This document shows, piece after piece, positions 25,647 to 33,980 of a stretch of 64,000 nucleotides of DNA (positions within the stretch are counted from its first letter, which is position 1; the number at the start of each line of letters is the position of its first letter). The notes under the pieces were generated by a model. It worked only from the letters and a program-made list of their open reading frames with translations, was not told where the DNA came from and did not search any database. Origin of the DNA: an uncultured Porphyromonadaceae bacterium (GTDB lineage Bacteria > Bacteroidota > Bacteroidia > Bacteroidales > Barnesiellaceae_A); contig UPZG01000001.1 in NCBI GenBank assembly GCA_900538705.1, forward strand, positions 620,001-684,000, written 5' to 3'. A program made the position numbers and the translations under genes.

Positions 25647-26259
25647 CGAGTTGGTTGAAACGCTTGTTGGTGAAGCGATAGCGGGTATAGTCGTTTTCGT
25701 TTTCGTGGAAGACGAGTTCGGTCACCGACATATCCTTTTTGTCAATCGTTAAACCTATCTTGGCAATGTAGTCGGCAATACCTTTGTCGTGGGGTTGGGC
25801 TGTGATGTAGTAGTGTTGTGCATCACTTTCATAGGTGAGGTCGAAGTCACTTTGTAATACTTGTAGGTTACCGGCCATACATGCACCGATGAGCTTTTGC
25901 ATCTCGTTCATCATGGCATTAGAGCCAAGGTTGACAATATTTTTTTGACCATTGGCAACCGTCATGAGCCGGTTTCCGTTGATGACGATGCGATAGGCTA
26001 TAGGTTGATGGTAGTCAAGACATATTTGCTTGCCGTTGCAGTAAAGGAAGGTACCGCGCGACTCAATATCTTCGTTGAAAATATCGATGTGTTTGGTTTG
26101 TATAAATTCGCTCTCTATCGAGGTTATTTTACCGGCTGTTTCACGCAGACGGCGATTCAATTCCTCAAGGTTGGTAAGGGGTTGCGCAGCGTATGCAAAG
26201 CCTTCAGCAAGGAGCAGAAAGCATATAGATAGCAGAGTATGTGTAATTATTTTTTTCAT
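25615..26259 (-). CDS. LolA-like periplasmic carrier
   Basis: 214 residues with a signal peptide (MKKIITHTLLSICFLLLAEG, cleaved near AYAAQ). The mature domain has the LolA pattern: ITSIESEFIQTKHID, SRGTFLYCNGKQICLDY and QPIAYRIVINGNRLM. LolA-fold proteins ferry hydrophobic cargo across the periplasm. As part of this operon it is probably dedicated to the pigment lipid rather than to general lipoproteins. ATGA-coupled to the deacetylase gene. Confidence 0.83.
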   Translation of the reverse strand: MKKIITHTLLSICFLLLAEGFAYAAQPLTNLEELNRRLRETAGKITSIESEFIQTKHIDIFNEDIESRGTFLYCNGKQICLDYHQPIAYRIVINGNRLMTVANGQKNIVNLGSNAMMNEMQKLIGACMAGNLQVLQSDFDLTYESDAQHYYITAQPHDKGIADYIAKIGLTIDKKDMSVTELVFHENENDYTRYRFTNKRFNQLDAHDSRFSIQ

Positions 26260-26978
26260 TGTCTGTGGTTTGTTTGTGGTTTGGGGGTAAGTTTCAACAT
26301 TTGGTCTACTCTTTCTATGCGATAATCGTTATCGTGCAGGTATTTGAGCAGGCGTTCGAGAAGTATGTGACTATCGGGCAAGCGGTCGTGCAGCAACACT
26401 ATGCTGCCGGGGCGCATGCGGCGGCAGATGCTGTAGAAGGCCGATTCTGTAGAGCGTGCCGTGTCGAATGACCGTATATTCCATCCGATGACAGTATAGC
26501 CAAGCGATTTTACTGCCGAGGCTACTGTAGGATTGGTCACTCCAAAAGGTGGGCGGAAGAGTTTCATGTCATTGCCCGTAGGAGTGCATTGCGCCAAAGC
26601 GGTATCGCATCGTTCCAAATCGAGCTGCATTTTGCGGCGCGAAAAGAGGGGAAAGCAATTGCTGTGGCTGTAACTGTGGTTGCCTATGAGATGACCATCG
26701 GCTGTAATCTGTCGCACTATGTCGGGATATGCTTCTGCCCGGTTTCCTATACAGAAGAAGGTGGCATGTACGTGATGTTGCCGCAATACTTCCAGAACCT
26801 TGGGAGTTTGTATGGGGTCGGGTGCATCGTCGAATGTGAGGGCAACCACTTTCTCATCGGTGGCAGCCCGGCACAAGGCTTTTACATAGACACCCGAACC
26901 TATCGCTGCCGAGGCATATACCGCAGCTGTTATAAGGGCGATGGCAGCTACTGTCAGTATGATGGCAACTATTGTCAT
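26256..26978 (-). CDS. Membrane-anchored NodB-type deacetylase
   Basis: 240 residues with an N-terminal membrane helix (about 3-25) and a polysaccharide-deacetylase (CE4) domain. Motif 1 is LTFDDAPD (Asp50 base, Asp51 metal), motif 2 is HSYSH (His101, His105), motif 3 is RPPFG, motif 5 is VLLHD. The catalytic set appears complete. The longer frame begins with GTG 26990; ATG 26978 is preferred because it overlaps the upstream stop (ATGA). Together with the GT2 protein it suggests an N-acetylated sugar deacetylated on a lipid, exposing an amine for amide linkage to a polyene or fatty acid. This is inference. Confidence 0.85.
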   Translation of the reverse strand: MTIVAIILTVAAIALITAAVYASAAIGSGVYVKALCRAATDEKVVALTFDDAPDPIQTPKVLEVLRQHHVHATFFCIGNRAEAYPDIVRQITADGHLIGNHSYSHSNCFPLFSRRKMQLDLERCDTALAQCTPTGNDMKLFRPPFGVTNPTVASAVKSLGYTVIGWNIRSFDTARSTESAFYSICRRMRPGSIVLLHDRLPDSHILLERLLKYLHDNDYRIERVDQMLKLTPKPQTNHRQ

Positions 26979-27904
26979 AGGCAGCTGCACAGCATGGCGC
27001 TGTGATATTCTTGTGAATGGTTATAAATAAGTGCATAGCGGGTTTCCCCGGCAGCTATTTTGTCGGTTGCCATACTGAGTGCAGCTGCCGAAGCAGTAGG
27101 ATATTCACCGCATATCTTTTTATATAGGAGACGTTGGCTGGTCGGAGCAACAAGGGGGGCGAGCTGAGTAAATGATTTGTCGTGCAGTGCGTTACCATTT
27201 TCGCCGGTAAGCCACAAGTCTATATCTGTAGCTCGTAACCCGTTGTTTTGTAGCAGTGTCTCTAAAAAGCAGTAGGCCGAGGTAGAATCGCGGCTTGTCT
27301 CAAGAGCAAGCAGCTTGGCGCAAGCATCTTGCGACTTGCTGTCGAGCAAGAAGAAATGGGCACCTTCGCCAGCCGTAATATTTCGTAGTAAGCCCATGCG
27401 GCGCTCTATGGTGTATGGTGTTTCGTACATTTCGTCTATGGCACCGACAAGGATATTGTGGCGGCCTTCGTCGATGAGTAGCAAAGTGTCGAGCAGAGCG
27501 CTCTCGAAGCTGAGCGAGCGGTGTACGTAGGTCATGTTGTAGGCCTCTATCTTGTGCAATAGAGCTATTTGTGCGCCTATAGTGTTGAATGTAGACTGTA
27601 TGAATGTCGAGGGATTGAGCAAGTTTTCGCCTAGTGAAAGTATTTGTGAGGCAAACTTTTCAGTATCACCTACGCAACCGAGACCGGTGGCTGTGACAAT
27701 AGCTTCGGGGAGAGTATCCTCCTTTAGGCACATTTGAGCAGCTGCAACGCCCATCTTGATAATACGACTCATGCGGCGGCGAAGCCCAGGGTTGTCAATG
27801 AGGCTTTTGTAATCAGGTTCGGTTGCTGTCAGGTAGAACTTTTCCCCGGTATCGCCGTTGGGCATAATGGCTGCGTGGCGTTTTATGTAATAGGTTGCGC
27901 TCAT
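26975..27904 (-). CDS. Chain-length-factor-like ketosynthase homolog lacking active-site Cys
   Basis: 309 residues, shorter than an active ketosynthase, with the thiolase-fold pattern but a degenerate active site. Aligning the helix that ends in EGRHNILVGAIDEM with the neighbouring KS puts Ser130 (HRSLSFESA) where Cys is expected, and the catalytic histidine loops are absent. Such proteins (KS-beta/CLF, or ketoacyl-synt_2 proteins in aryl polyene clusters) pair with a KS to set chain length. It is ATGA-coupled to the Cys-containing KS just upstream, the arrangement expected for a KS:CLF heterodimer. Confidence 0.8.
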   Translation of the reverse strand: MSATYYIKRHAAIMPNGDTGEKFYLTATEPDYKSLIDNPGLRRRMSRIIKMGVAAAQMCLKEDTLPEAIVTATGLGCVGDTEKFASQILSLGENLLNPSTFIQSTFNTIGAQIALLHKIEAYNMTYVHRSLSFESALLDTLLLIDEGRHNILVGAIDEMYETPYTIERRMGLLRNITAGEGAHFFLLDSKSQDACAKLLALETSRDSTSAYCFLETLLQNNGLRATDIDLWLTGENGNALHDKSFTQLAPLVAPTSQRLLYKKICGEYPTASAAALSMATDKIAAGETRYALIYNHSQEYHSAMLCSCL

Positions 27905-29082
27905 GGTTGGGAGAATAAAAGAGAGGTTTCGTTTCCTCCAAATCCAAATGCATTGCTCAGCACGTGGCGTATAGGGTTACCTTCACTATAACGTACGACC
28001 GGTGTGAGCATGGTCTCTTCTATCGGTGTGGTAAATCGCAGATTGGGTAGGACAATTCCCCGCGCGACGCACAAGGCCGAATATACGGCTTCTATGCCTT
28101 CCGAGCCTCCTAATGCGTGCCCAATATATCCTTTGACAGAAGCGAAGGACGGTACATGATTCTTGAAGAGGCGCAGCATGGCGCGGCTCTCCGATAAGTC
28201 GTTGAGAGGAGTGCCTGTGCCGTGTACGTTGATATATGATACCTCGTCGGGGGTTATGCCAGCCATTGTTATGGCTTCATTCATGGCGCGGAAGGCTCCG
28301 TTCCCCTCGGGCGATGAGCCCGTTTGATGGAAAGCATCATTGGTATTGGCATAACCGGTGAGACGGCAATAAGGCTGACGCCGCATGGCTTTTTCGTTTT
28401 GTAGAACGATATATCCGGCTCCTTCACCGAGGTTTAGTCCGGCACGACTGTTGTCGTAGGGGCGGCACAACTCTTTATCGAGAATCTTCAGCGAGTTGAA
28501 CCCGTTGAGGGTGAAGCGGCACAGTGCATCGGTACCGCCGGCAATTACTGTGTCGAGTCGGCCACTGTTGATGAGTCGTGCCCCCAGTAGTATAGCGTTG
28601 GCAGCCGACGAGCAAGCAGTGCTTATGGTCGTAGTGAACCCTGTGATACCCAGTAGTTTAGCCATTCGCAAGGTACTATCGGCACAGTCGTGCGAGGCAG
28701 TGAGACGTATATCGCCTTGCTCGGGGTCATTGCGGAAACTTTCGTAGAAAACTTCACTGCGGTCCATACCGCCTACGGAGGTTCCTGAAATGAATCCTGT
28801 ACGTTTCATCCCGGTCTCTATGCCGGCATCGCTGCATGCTTCGCGGGCTGCAAGCAGTCCTAAAAGGAAGGTACGTGAGTAGGGGAAATGCCTGTTTAAC
28901 GACAATGTTTCTGCCAAAGTCTCGTTATCGAGTTTTACTTCACCTACGGGTACATCAAGTGAGGTCTCAAATAATGAAACCTTTCCCAAGCCGTGTCGGT
29001 AATGGCGTAGTGCGTCGATGTTCTCTTCTACACCGCATCCTATGGCCGATACGGCGCCTAAGCCTGTAACGTATATAGTCAT
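27901..29082 (-). CDS. Beta-ketoacyl-ACP synthase (elongating, KS-alpha type)
   Basis: 393-residue FabF-type condensing enzyme. Catalytic Cys157 (STACSSAAN), His287 (NVHGTGTPLND), Lys317 and His322 (VKGYIGHALGG) are all present, as is the C-terminal NAFGFGGNE glycine loop. It is predicted to elongate the polyene by malonyl-ACP condensation with the Cys-less partner encoded immediately downstream. ApeO-like by position and pairing. Confidence 0.88.
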   Translation of the reverse strand: MTIYVTGLGAVSAIGCGVEENIDALRHYRHGLGKVSLFETSLDVPVGEVKLDNETLAETLSLNRHFPYSRTFLLGLLAAREACSDAGIETGMKRTGFISGTSVGGMDRSEVFYESFRNDPEQGDIRLTASHDCADSTLRMAKLLGITGFTTTISTACSSAANAILLGARLINSGRLDTVIAGGTDALCRFTLNGFNSLKILDKELCRPYDNSRAGLNLGEGAGYIVLQNEKAMRRQPYCRLTGYANTNDAFHQTGSSPEGNGAFRAMNEAITMAGITPDEVSYINVHGTGTPLNDLSESRAMLRLFKNHVPSFASVKGYIGHALGGSEGIEAVYSALCVARGIVLPNLRFTTPIEETMLTPVVRYSEGNPIRHVLSNAFGFGGNETSLLFSQP

Positions 29083-29098
29083 GGCTCAGGTATAAGGA

Positions 29099-29356
29099 TT
29101 ATGCACGATGGCTCTCTATGTAGCGTGCCAGCGTACCCACAGAATAGAAAATATCTTTTCCTTCGGCGGGGTTCTCTATTTTGATGCCGTAGTTACGTTC
29201 GAGAATAAGGATAATCTCAAGGGCATCTATAGAGTCGAGTCCCAAGCCTTCATCGCCGAAGAGAGGAGCTTCGGTATCGATATCATCGGGGGTCATCTCT
29301 TCAAGATTGAGTTCATCAATCAACTGCTGTTTCAGTTCTTTTACGAGTTCTTCCAT
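29099..29356 (-). CDS. Acyl carrier protein 1
   Basis: 85 residues. The phosphopantetheine serine is Ser42 in GLGLDSIDALEI. Acidic, helical, of normal ACP size. ATG 29356 directly follows the KS-fusion stop by 2 bases; the longer frame would overlap that gene with basic sequence. One of two ACPs in the operon; GLGLDSID resembles carriers that hold starters or growing chains in type II polyketide systems, but the assignment between the two is open. Confidence 0.9.
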   Translation of the reverse strand: MEELVKELKQQLIDELNLEEMTPDDIDTEAPLFGDEGLGLDSIDALEIILILERNYGIKIENPAEGKDIFYSVGTLARYIESHRA

Positions 29357-29358
29357 TG

Positions 29359-31083
29359 TTATTTTGTTGTAAAAAGGTTCAAGTCGGCAAGGTATTGGCC
29401 TTGCAGAAAGTCGCACCAGCCTACGATGCAATATTGCAGGCCGTCGCGGCTCATGGCCGAGCGGGCATAGCGTATCAATCGTTCGGGTTGGTACGAGTCG
29501 TCTATAAAAAATGTGTTTTCGCCCTGTATTTTATGTCTGATACACACCTCTCCGGCTGCAACATTGGGTAAGGTATAGACAAAAACAGCAGGAGCGGCAG
29601 CCGCCTCACCCTCACTATCTATTATATCCTGATGGTGACGGTCGGTATCTAACGATGCCGAGCGGTTGGCAAGGATGATACCAACCTCTGTCGGCACAAA
29701 GGTAGGTGTTTTTTGTAATAAAACTTCGGCGGCGATATATGCTGTTTTGCAAAGGTCTGACATTTTGTAAAATTTCATATTTTTACCGTCGATAGCTTTA
29801 TATGCCTCACGAATGAAGGAGGCAAAGGGTGTATCGGGTGTGCAACTGAATAGATTTTGGCCGTCGAGCTCTATTTGACCGTCGGCAATGCGGCAGTGTG
29901 CTATGGTATGTATTGGCAAAAGCTGTGGATGAGGCTTCTCCTCCAAGGCATTTTTTTGCAGTACGATAGCCGCATTGCATCCGCCGAATCCCGATGCCGT
30001 TTTGACGCATACATCTGTGCGTACACCGGTGCGATGCGTAGCTTCAACCACGATAGGGCATGGTACACCCAGCTGCTCAAAATGAAGTGTTGCCGGTATC
30101 ATATTTTGTTGCATGGCGTGGGCACAAACGATACTCTCTATGACGCCCGATGCTCCGAGAGTGTGTCCGAAGTACGGCTTCAGGCTATTGACAGGTACTT
30201 GTTGCAGACCGGCCCAATGTATGGCTTTCGACTCCATCTCGTCATTGTATGCTGTGGCAGTGCCATGTGCGTTGACAAAGTCTACTTGTTCGGTCGTAAT
30301 ACCAGCCTCGTTCATAGCATGTTGTATGGCATAGAAGAGTCCGTCACCCGTACGCGAGGGCCCCGATATGTGATTGGCATCATTAGAGATACTGCCTCCT
30401 GTGATGGCAATACATCCCGGTGTGTATTCGCCGGAAAGCAGCAGACTGCCACAGGCCTCACCCAGGTTGAGCCCGTTGCGGGCTGCATCATAAGGACGGC
30501 AAAGTTGCGGGCTTACAGACTTGAACGAGAGAAATCCGCTCGTGATAAAGGGCGACAGTACGTCGCAGCCGGCAACAATAGCTTTGCTATACTGACCTTC
30601 GTCAATGAGACGTGCGGCCATGATAATGGCGGAGATTCCTGATATGCAGGCGTTTGAAATAAGAAATGTATCTTTTGAGTCTATGCCGAAGTAGTCGGCT
30701 ACACGTCGTGACGTGTGCGATAGAAATGCCTCGTCGGGAATGTTGCTACGGTGGCCGAGAGCCGCAACATTGCCTTTTGTGGTAGAGAGTATGAGCGCTG
30801 TTCCGCTTTCGGGCTGAGAGAGGTGTTGTTGTTGCAGAGTGTCGGTGATAGAGAGTATCAATAGTTGCTCGGCCGGTGAGTAGTAGTCTTTATCGGAAAG
30901 TGCTTTGAAGCGTTTCTCCAAGACCGTACGCTCTATGGTAGCAGCCATGACGGGAGTTGCCGATATGTGCGAGTTGGCTGTGAGTGTGATGCCACTGCGA
31001 TAAGCGGTTATTGCTTCAATATTTTCGGCAGTGGTAAATCCTAACGCACTGATGATGTTGTCGCTTGTAATGAAAACTCTCAT
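29359..31083 (-). CDS. Ketosynthase fused to a C-terminal degenerate thiolase-fold domain
   Basis: 574 residues. Residues 1-376 are a full ketosynthase with Cys146 (SNACISGIS), His273 (NAHGTATAYND), Lys302 and His307 (LKPYFGHTLGAS) and the SGFGGCN loop. An extra segment of about 195 residues follows: YIAAEVLLQKTPT, then VGIILANRSASLDTDRHH and VYTLPNVAAGEVCIRHKIQG. It resembles the N-terminal half of a KS or ketoacyl-synt_2 fold without catalytic Cys. ATG 31083 overlaps the thioesterase stop (ATGA). It may be a covalent KS plus auxiliary half-KS, a second elongation or priming unit. Confidence 0.82.
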   Translation of the reverse strand: MRVFITSDNIISALGFTTAENIEAITAYRSGITLTANSHISATPVMAATIERTVLEKRFKALSDKDYYSPAEQLLILSITDTLQQQHLSQPESGTALILSTTKGNVAALGHRSNIPDEAFLSHTSRRVADYFGIDSKDTFLISNACISGISAIIMAARLIDEGQYSKAIVAGCDVLSPFITSGFLSFKSVSPQLCRPYDAARNGLNLGEACGSLLLSGEYTPGCIAITGGSISNDANHISGPSRTGDGLFYAIQHAMNEAGITTEQVDFVNAHGTATAYNDEMESKAIHWAGLQQVPVNSLKPYFGHTLGASGVIESIVCAHAMQQNMIPATLHFEQLGVPCPIVVEATHRTGVRTDVCVKTASGFGGCNAAIVLQKNALEEKPHPQLLPIHTIAHCRIADGQIELDGQNLFSCTPDTPFASFIREAYKAIDGKNMKFYKMSDLCKTAYIAAEVLLQKTPTFVPTEVGIILANRSASLDTDRHHQDIIDSEGEAAAAPAVFVYTLPNVAAGEVCIRHKIQGENTFFIDDSYQPERLIRYARSAMSRDGLQYCIVGWCDFLQGQYLADLNLFTTK

Positions 31084-31526
31084 AAGATGCCCCATTTTTC
31101 TTTCCAGCGGCGGTAGAAAAGGGGCGTATTCAACTCCAATTCGTTCCTGTCGCGATTAATAAAAACCTGTACACTGCTGCCAGTAGCGGCGATACTCATA
31201 TCGGCAGCCCTATACACAGTATAGTCAAATACAATTTTAGCCGCTTCTGTGGCAATGTAGCGAGTCTCTACGATTGCTTCTTCTCCGAATGTAAGCGGAC
31301 GTTTATACTGGACGTTGAGTTCTACGATGGGAGTCGTGAAACCGTTATCGAAAAAGTCGTTGTAATCAAAGCCGTATTCTCGGCCAAAGGCTTGCCTGCC
31401 GTCCTCGAAGTAGCGTACATACTCGCCATGCCATACAACCTGCATGGCATCTACTTCGCTAAACCGTACTCTTATACGAGTGCGATTTGTGAGGGCTGCC
31501 TGTCGTTCGTTATGCTTCTTTCTCAT
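31080..31526 (-). CDS. YbgC/4HBT-type acyl thioesterase
   Basis: 148-residue hotdog thioesterase. The family active-site segment is VRFSEVDAMQVVWHGEYVRYFE, with the catalytic Asp in EVDAMQVVWHG. Expected to release or transfer acyl chains from ACP or CoA, either finishing the polyene or proofreading stalled chains. Comparable thioesterases occur in E. coli and Xenorhabdus aryl polyene clusters. Overlaps the dehydratase gene by 17 bases. Confidence 0.87.
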   Translation of the reverse strand: MRKKHNERQAALTNRTRIRVRFSEVDAMQVVWHGEYVRYFEDGRQAFGREYGFDYNDFFDNGFTTPIVELNVQYKRPLTFGEEAIVETRYIATEAAKIVFDYTVYRAADMSIAATGSSVQVFINRDRNELELNTPLFYRRWKEKWGIL

Positions 31527-31944
31527 GGTTGCTTTCGATAAAAATTTTCATGCGACATCGGCATATCGGTTGGTCACCTGAGAGAGTCTCTGCTTCGACG
31601 AGTGTGATGCCGAAAACCTCCTGTAATACTTCGATACGGGTCGTGAGTCTTTCACCCACCGACGGAAGTGCATACAGTTGCAACTTTTCTACCGCTCCTA
31701 TATAACCGAGGGATACATTCTTGTTCTGCAATAAACTTTCGTAACCGCTACGTGCTGCTGCGCTTTGGGCGATGTGTTCTATTATGCCGCTTTCTTGCAA
31801 TTTTCCGTCGGCAACGAAGATATTATCGGGCGATATGGCCAATGTTGTAAGCGATATTTTTCCGTCGAAGCCATCGAAAGAGCTTACCATTACTATGGGT
31901 GGGCGTTGCGGAATGAGTTGCAATATGTCGTAGCGTGTAGGCAT
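31510..31944 (-). CDS. FabZ/ApeP-like hotdog protein, Glu retained, His lost
   Basis: 144 residues. LQLIPQRPPIVMVSSFDGFDG matches the FabZ N-terminus (PHRFPFLLVD) and ESGIIEHIAQSAA matches its catalytic helix, so Glu56 is in place. Counting 14 residues back, where FabZ has His in GHFPG, there is Ile42 (DNIFVADGK) and no HFPG loop. On its own it should be inactive as a dehydratase. It resembles ApeP, which forms a heterocomplex with ApeI in aryl polyene systems (from memory). The partner here would be the 24731-25102 protein. Confidence 0.8.
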   Translation of the reverse strand: MPTRYDILQLIPQRPPIVMVSSFDGFDGKISLTTLAISPDNIFVADGKLQESGIIEHIAQSAAARSGYESLLQNKNVSLGYIGAVEKLQLYALPSVGERLTTRIEVLQEVFGITLVEAETLSGDQPICRCRMKIFIESNHEKEA

Positions 31945-31957
31945 GTATATTTCCCCT

Positions 31958-33046
31958 CTATTTAATACGTTTACATTGCATGATGCTGTGCCCCATGCCC
32001 AGTCCGTCGTATATTTGTTCTATTTCCAAACCTGCCAGCTCTATGCAGCGGGCCATATCGTCGCTGTGGTACATCTTGCTGTTGCCGTTGGCGAGAGCGG
32101 TGAAATAGATACTGGTTTGGGTAAGGCAGTAAGCTGCTGTCTCGAAGTGTTGTCTATCCCAAAACGTCTCCATGATATAGAGACGGGTGTGGTCGCCCAT
32201 TGCTACGGCAGCTCTTTGGAGGATACTTGTAACTTCTTCCTCCGAGAAGCAATCGAGAAATTGGCTCATCCATATAGCATCGAAGTTGGTAGGAAAAGCA
32301 GCTTCTGGGTCGAGCAGGTTGGTCCCATAGCCATGTATGCGGTCGCATCCTACAGAACCATCGACAGCTTTGTGCATCAGCTCTAACTGTTGTGGAAGGT
32401 CTACGATGGTAACTTCTACTTCAGGGTCGTAAGCAACACATTGTTGAGCCCAACGACCTGTATTACCACCGACATCGAGTAGCGTGCGAGGATGGTTGGA
32501 AAAGACGATTTGTAAAGCTTGAGGGAAAGAGCAGTCGGAATAGAAGTGGTCAAATCCAAACCAGCTGCGTTGTGCTTGTGCTGGAAGTTGCGACAGACCT
32601 TCATAGATGGTGTCCCAATCGCCAAAAACCTTCAGACCTTCGCATTTGCCGTGGAGAAGTGATTCTTCGAGGTAATAGAGCCCCATATAATTGACATCGT
32701 GGTTGAAGTCCATGTTTACACGTGTCATTTTGTCGGTAAGCAGGAACCAGCCTGTCTTTGACAAGTGCCATCGTTCGTCATGGAAAAGAACCGTACCAAT
32801 GGTGAGCGAGGACTCTAAAAGCACTTGTACAGCGTAACGCGAGAGATGTGTGGCATCGATTATTTCTGCCATGGTCATACCGTTACGGTGGTTGCGCAGC
32901 AGGTCTAAAATACCGAATTTTATCATCAGTCTCGATACTTGAAACACTACCGGAGCAAAAGCTATCTCTTCGGCGGCTCGTTGTGCCTCTTGCGCACTAA
33001 GATGCTCTCGGGAATATCGCTCTTTAAGGGGTTGAAACATTTTCAT
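31958..33046 (-). CDS. SAM-dependent (O-)methyltransferase
   Basis: 362 residues. A helical winged-helix-like N-terminal dimerisation domain (about 30-110: LMIKFGILDLL, LSRYAVQVLLES) precedes a class I methyltransferase fold with LLDVGGNTGRWAQQ and VTIVDLPQQLEL. This two-domain build is typical of plant-type and antibiotic O-methyltransferases. It could methylate the phenol or catechol ring of the pigment head. Overlaps the acyltransferase gene by 23 bases. Ring-O versus C-methylation cannot be decided. Confidence 0.82.
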   Translation of the reverse strand: MKMFQPLKERYSREHLSAQEAQRAAEEIAFAPVVFQVSRLMIKFGILDLLRNHRNGMTMAEIIDATHLSRYAVQVLLESSLTIGTVLFHDERWHLSKTGWFLLTDKMTRVNMDFNHDVNYMGLYYLEESLLHGKCEGLKVFGDWDTIYEGLSQLPAQAQRSWFGFDHFYSDCSFPQALQIVFSNHPRTLLDVGGNTGRWAQQCVAYDPEVEVTIVDLPQQLELMHKAVDGSVGCDRIHGYGTNLLDPEAAFPTNFDAIWMSQFLDCFSEEEVTSILQRAAVAMGDHTRLYIMETFWDRQHFETAAYCLTQTSIYFTALANGNSKMYHSDDMARCIELAGLEIEQIYDGLGMGHSIMQCKRIK

Positions 33047-33974
33047 ACTTCTCTGTTTTTTTCTTTTGTGCTCCGTCGTTGGCGGTTGGCGTCGCCCAAA
33101 AATCGTAATAATTAAACCATTGTTCGGGATATTTTTTCACTATCTTCTCCAACTCTTTTACATAGGCATCGAGCAATATTTGCTCACTGTGTTCGCTCCG
33201 CTTGTAAGGGCGTGGTTCTATAATAGTGAAACAGAAACGATATTGCCGGCCTGTCTCTCTCATGGCAAAGTAGAAAACTACCGGTACTTTCATGCGGGAT
33301 GCGATGATGAAAGGTCCCGCAGGAAAGGGAGCTTTTTTGCCCAGGAAGTTGGCATAGAGTAGTTTTTCTTCGTTGACATACCGGTCGCCTTGAAAACACA
33401 CATATTCGTGTCGTTGTAAAGCGTCGTTGATGAGAAATACGTGCGACAAGGAATCGTGATTGACGGGAATTATCTCGTATTCGCATGTAATGCTTTTGTT
33501 CTCTTCCATCAATTTCTTGATGGCTTGATATTCGGCATCATACAATACGATGTGCATTTTCTTTCCGTATTCTCCAAAGAAAGGAGCCCCCGTCTCCCAA
33601 TTGCCTACATGAGCTCCTATTAATACCGCTCCGTTTTTCCCGTTGAGTACTTGTAAAAATGGTTCGTAATTCTCAAACTGGAATTTATATTGTGCCGACA
33701 TACCGTTGAGGATAGCCACTTTATCTATCAAGATTTGCCCCATACGGTAAAAGTTGTGGCACATGAGTTTCCATGCTTGAACTGCATCATAACCCAGCCC
33801 TTTGCGAGCGTAGGATATGATGGCGGCAGCTGGCTTGCGTGCAAAAAGGATGAAATAACCTGCTACAAAATAGAGAAAAGCATACGCAGCCCCTATGCCC
33901 ACATGCTTGATGAGGCCTATAAAGAAGAGGTATCCCCATCGGTTGCCACGCGTCTTACCTTTCCATCGAGGCAT
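33024..33974 (-). CDS. LpxL/HtrB-family acyltransferase
   Basis: 316 residues. N-terminal hydrophobic anchor (about 28-48), then the lysophospholipid-type acyltransferase domain of lipid A late acyltransferases: GAHVGNWE (His and Glu, HX4E), QGDRYVNEEK and PFPAGPFIIASR. In this operon it is probably re-purposed to acylate the pigment glycolipid rather than lipid A. Six bases separate it from the preceding ACP gene, a possible acyl donor. Confidence 0.85.
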   Translation of the reverse strand: MPRWKGKTRGNRWGYLFFIGLIKHVGIGAAYAFLYFVAGYFILFARKPAAAIISYARKGLGYDAVQAWKLMCHNFYRMGQILIDKVAILNGMSAQYKFQFENYEPFLQVLNGKNGAVLIGAHVGNWETGAPFFGEYGKKMHIVLYDAEYQAIKKLMEENKSITCEYEIIPVNHDSLSHVFLINDALQRHEYVCFQGDRYVNEEKLLYANFLGKKAPFPAGPFIIASRMKVPVVFYFAMRETGRQYRFCFTIIEPRPYKRSEHSEQILLDAYVKELEKIVKKYPEQWFNYYDFWATPTANDGAQKKKTEKYENVSTP

Positions 33975-33980
33975 GGCGTG

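Noticed and set aside
29857..30642. 261-codon plus-strand frame opposite the KS-fusion gene
   Set aside because: It is the shadow of a conserved ketosynthase coding strand.
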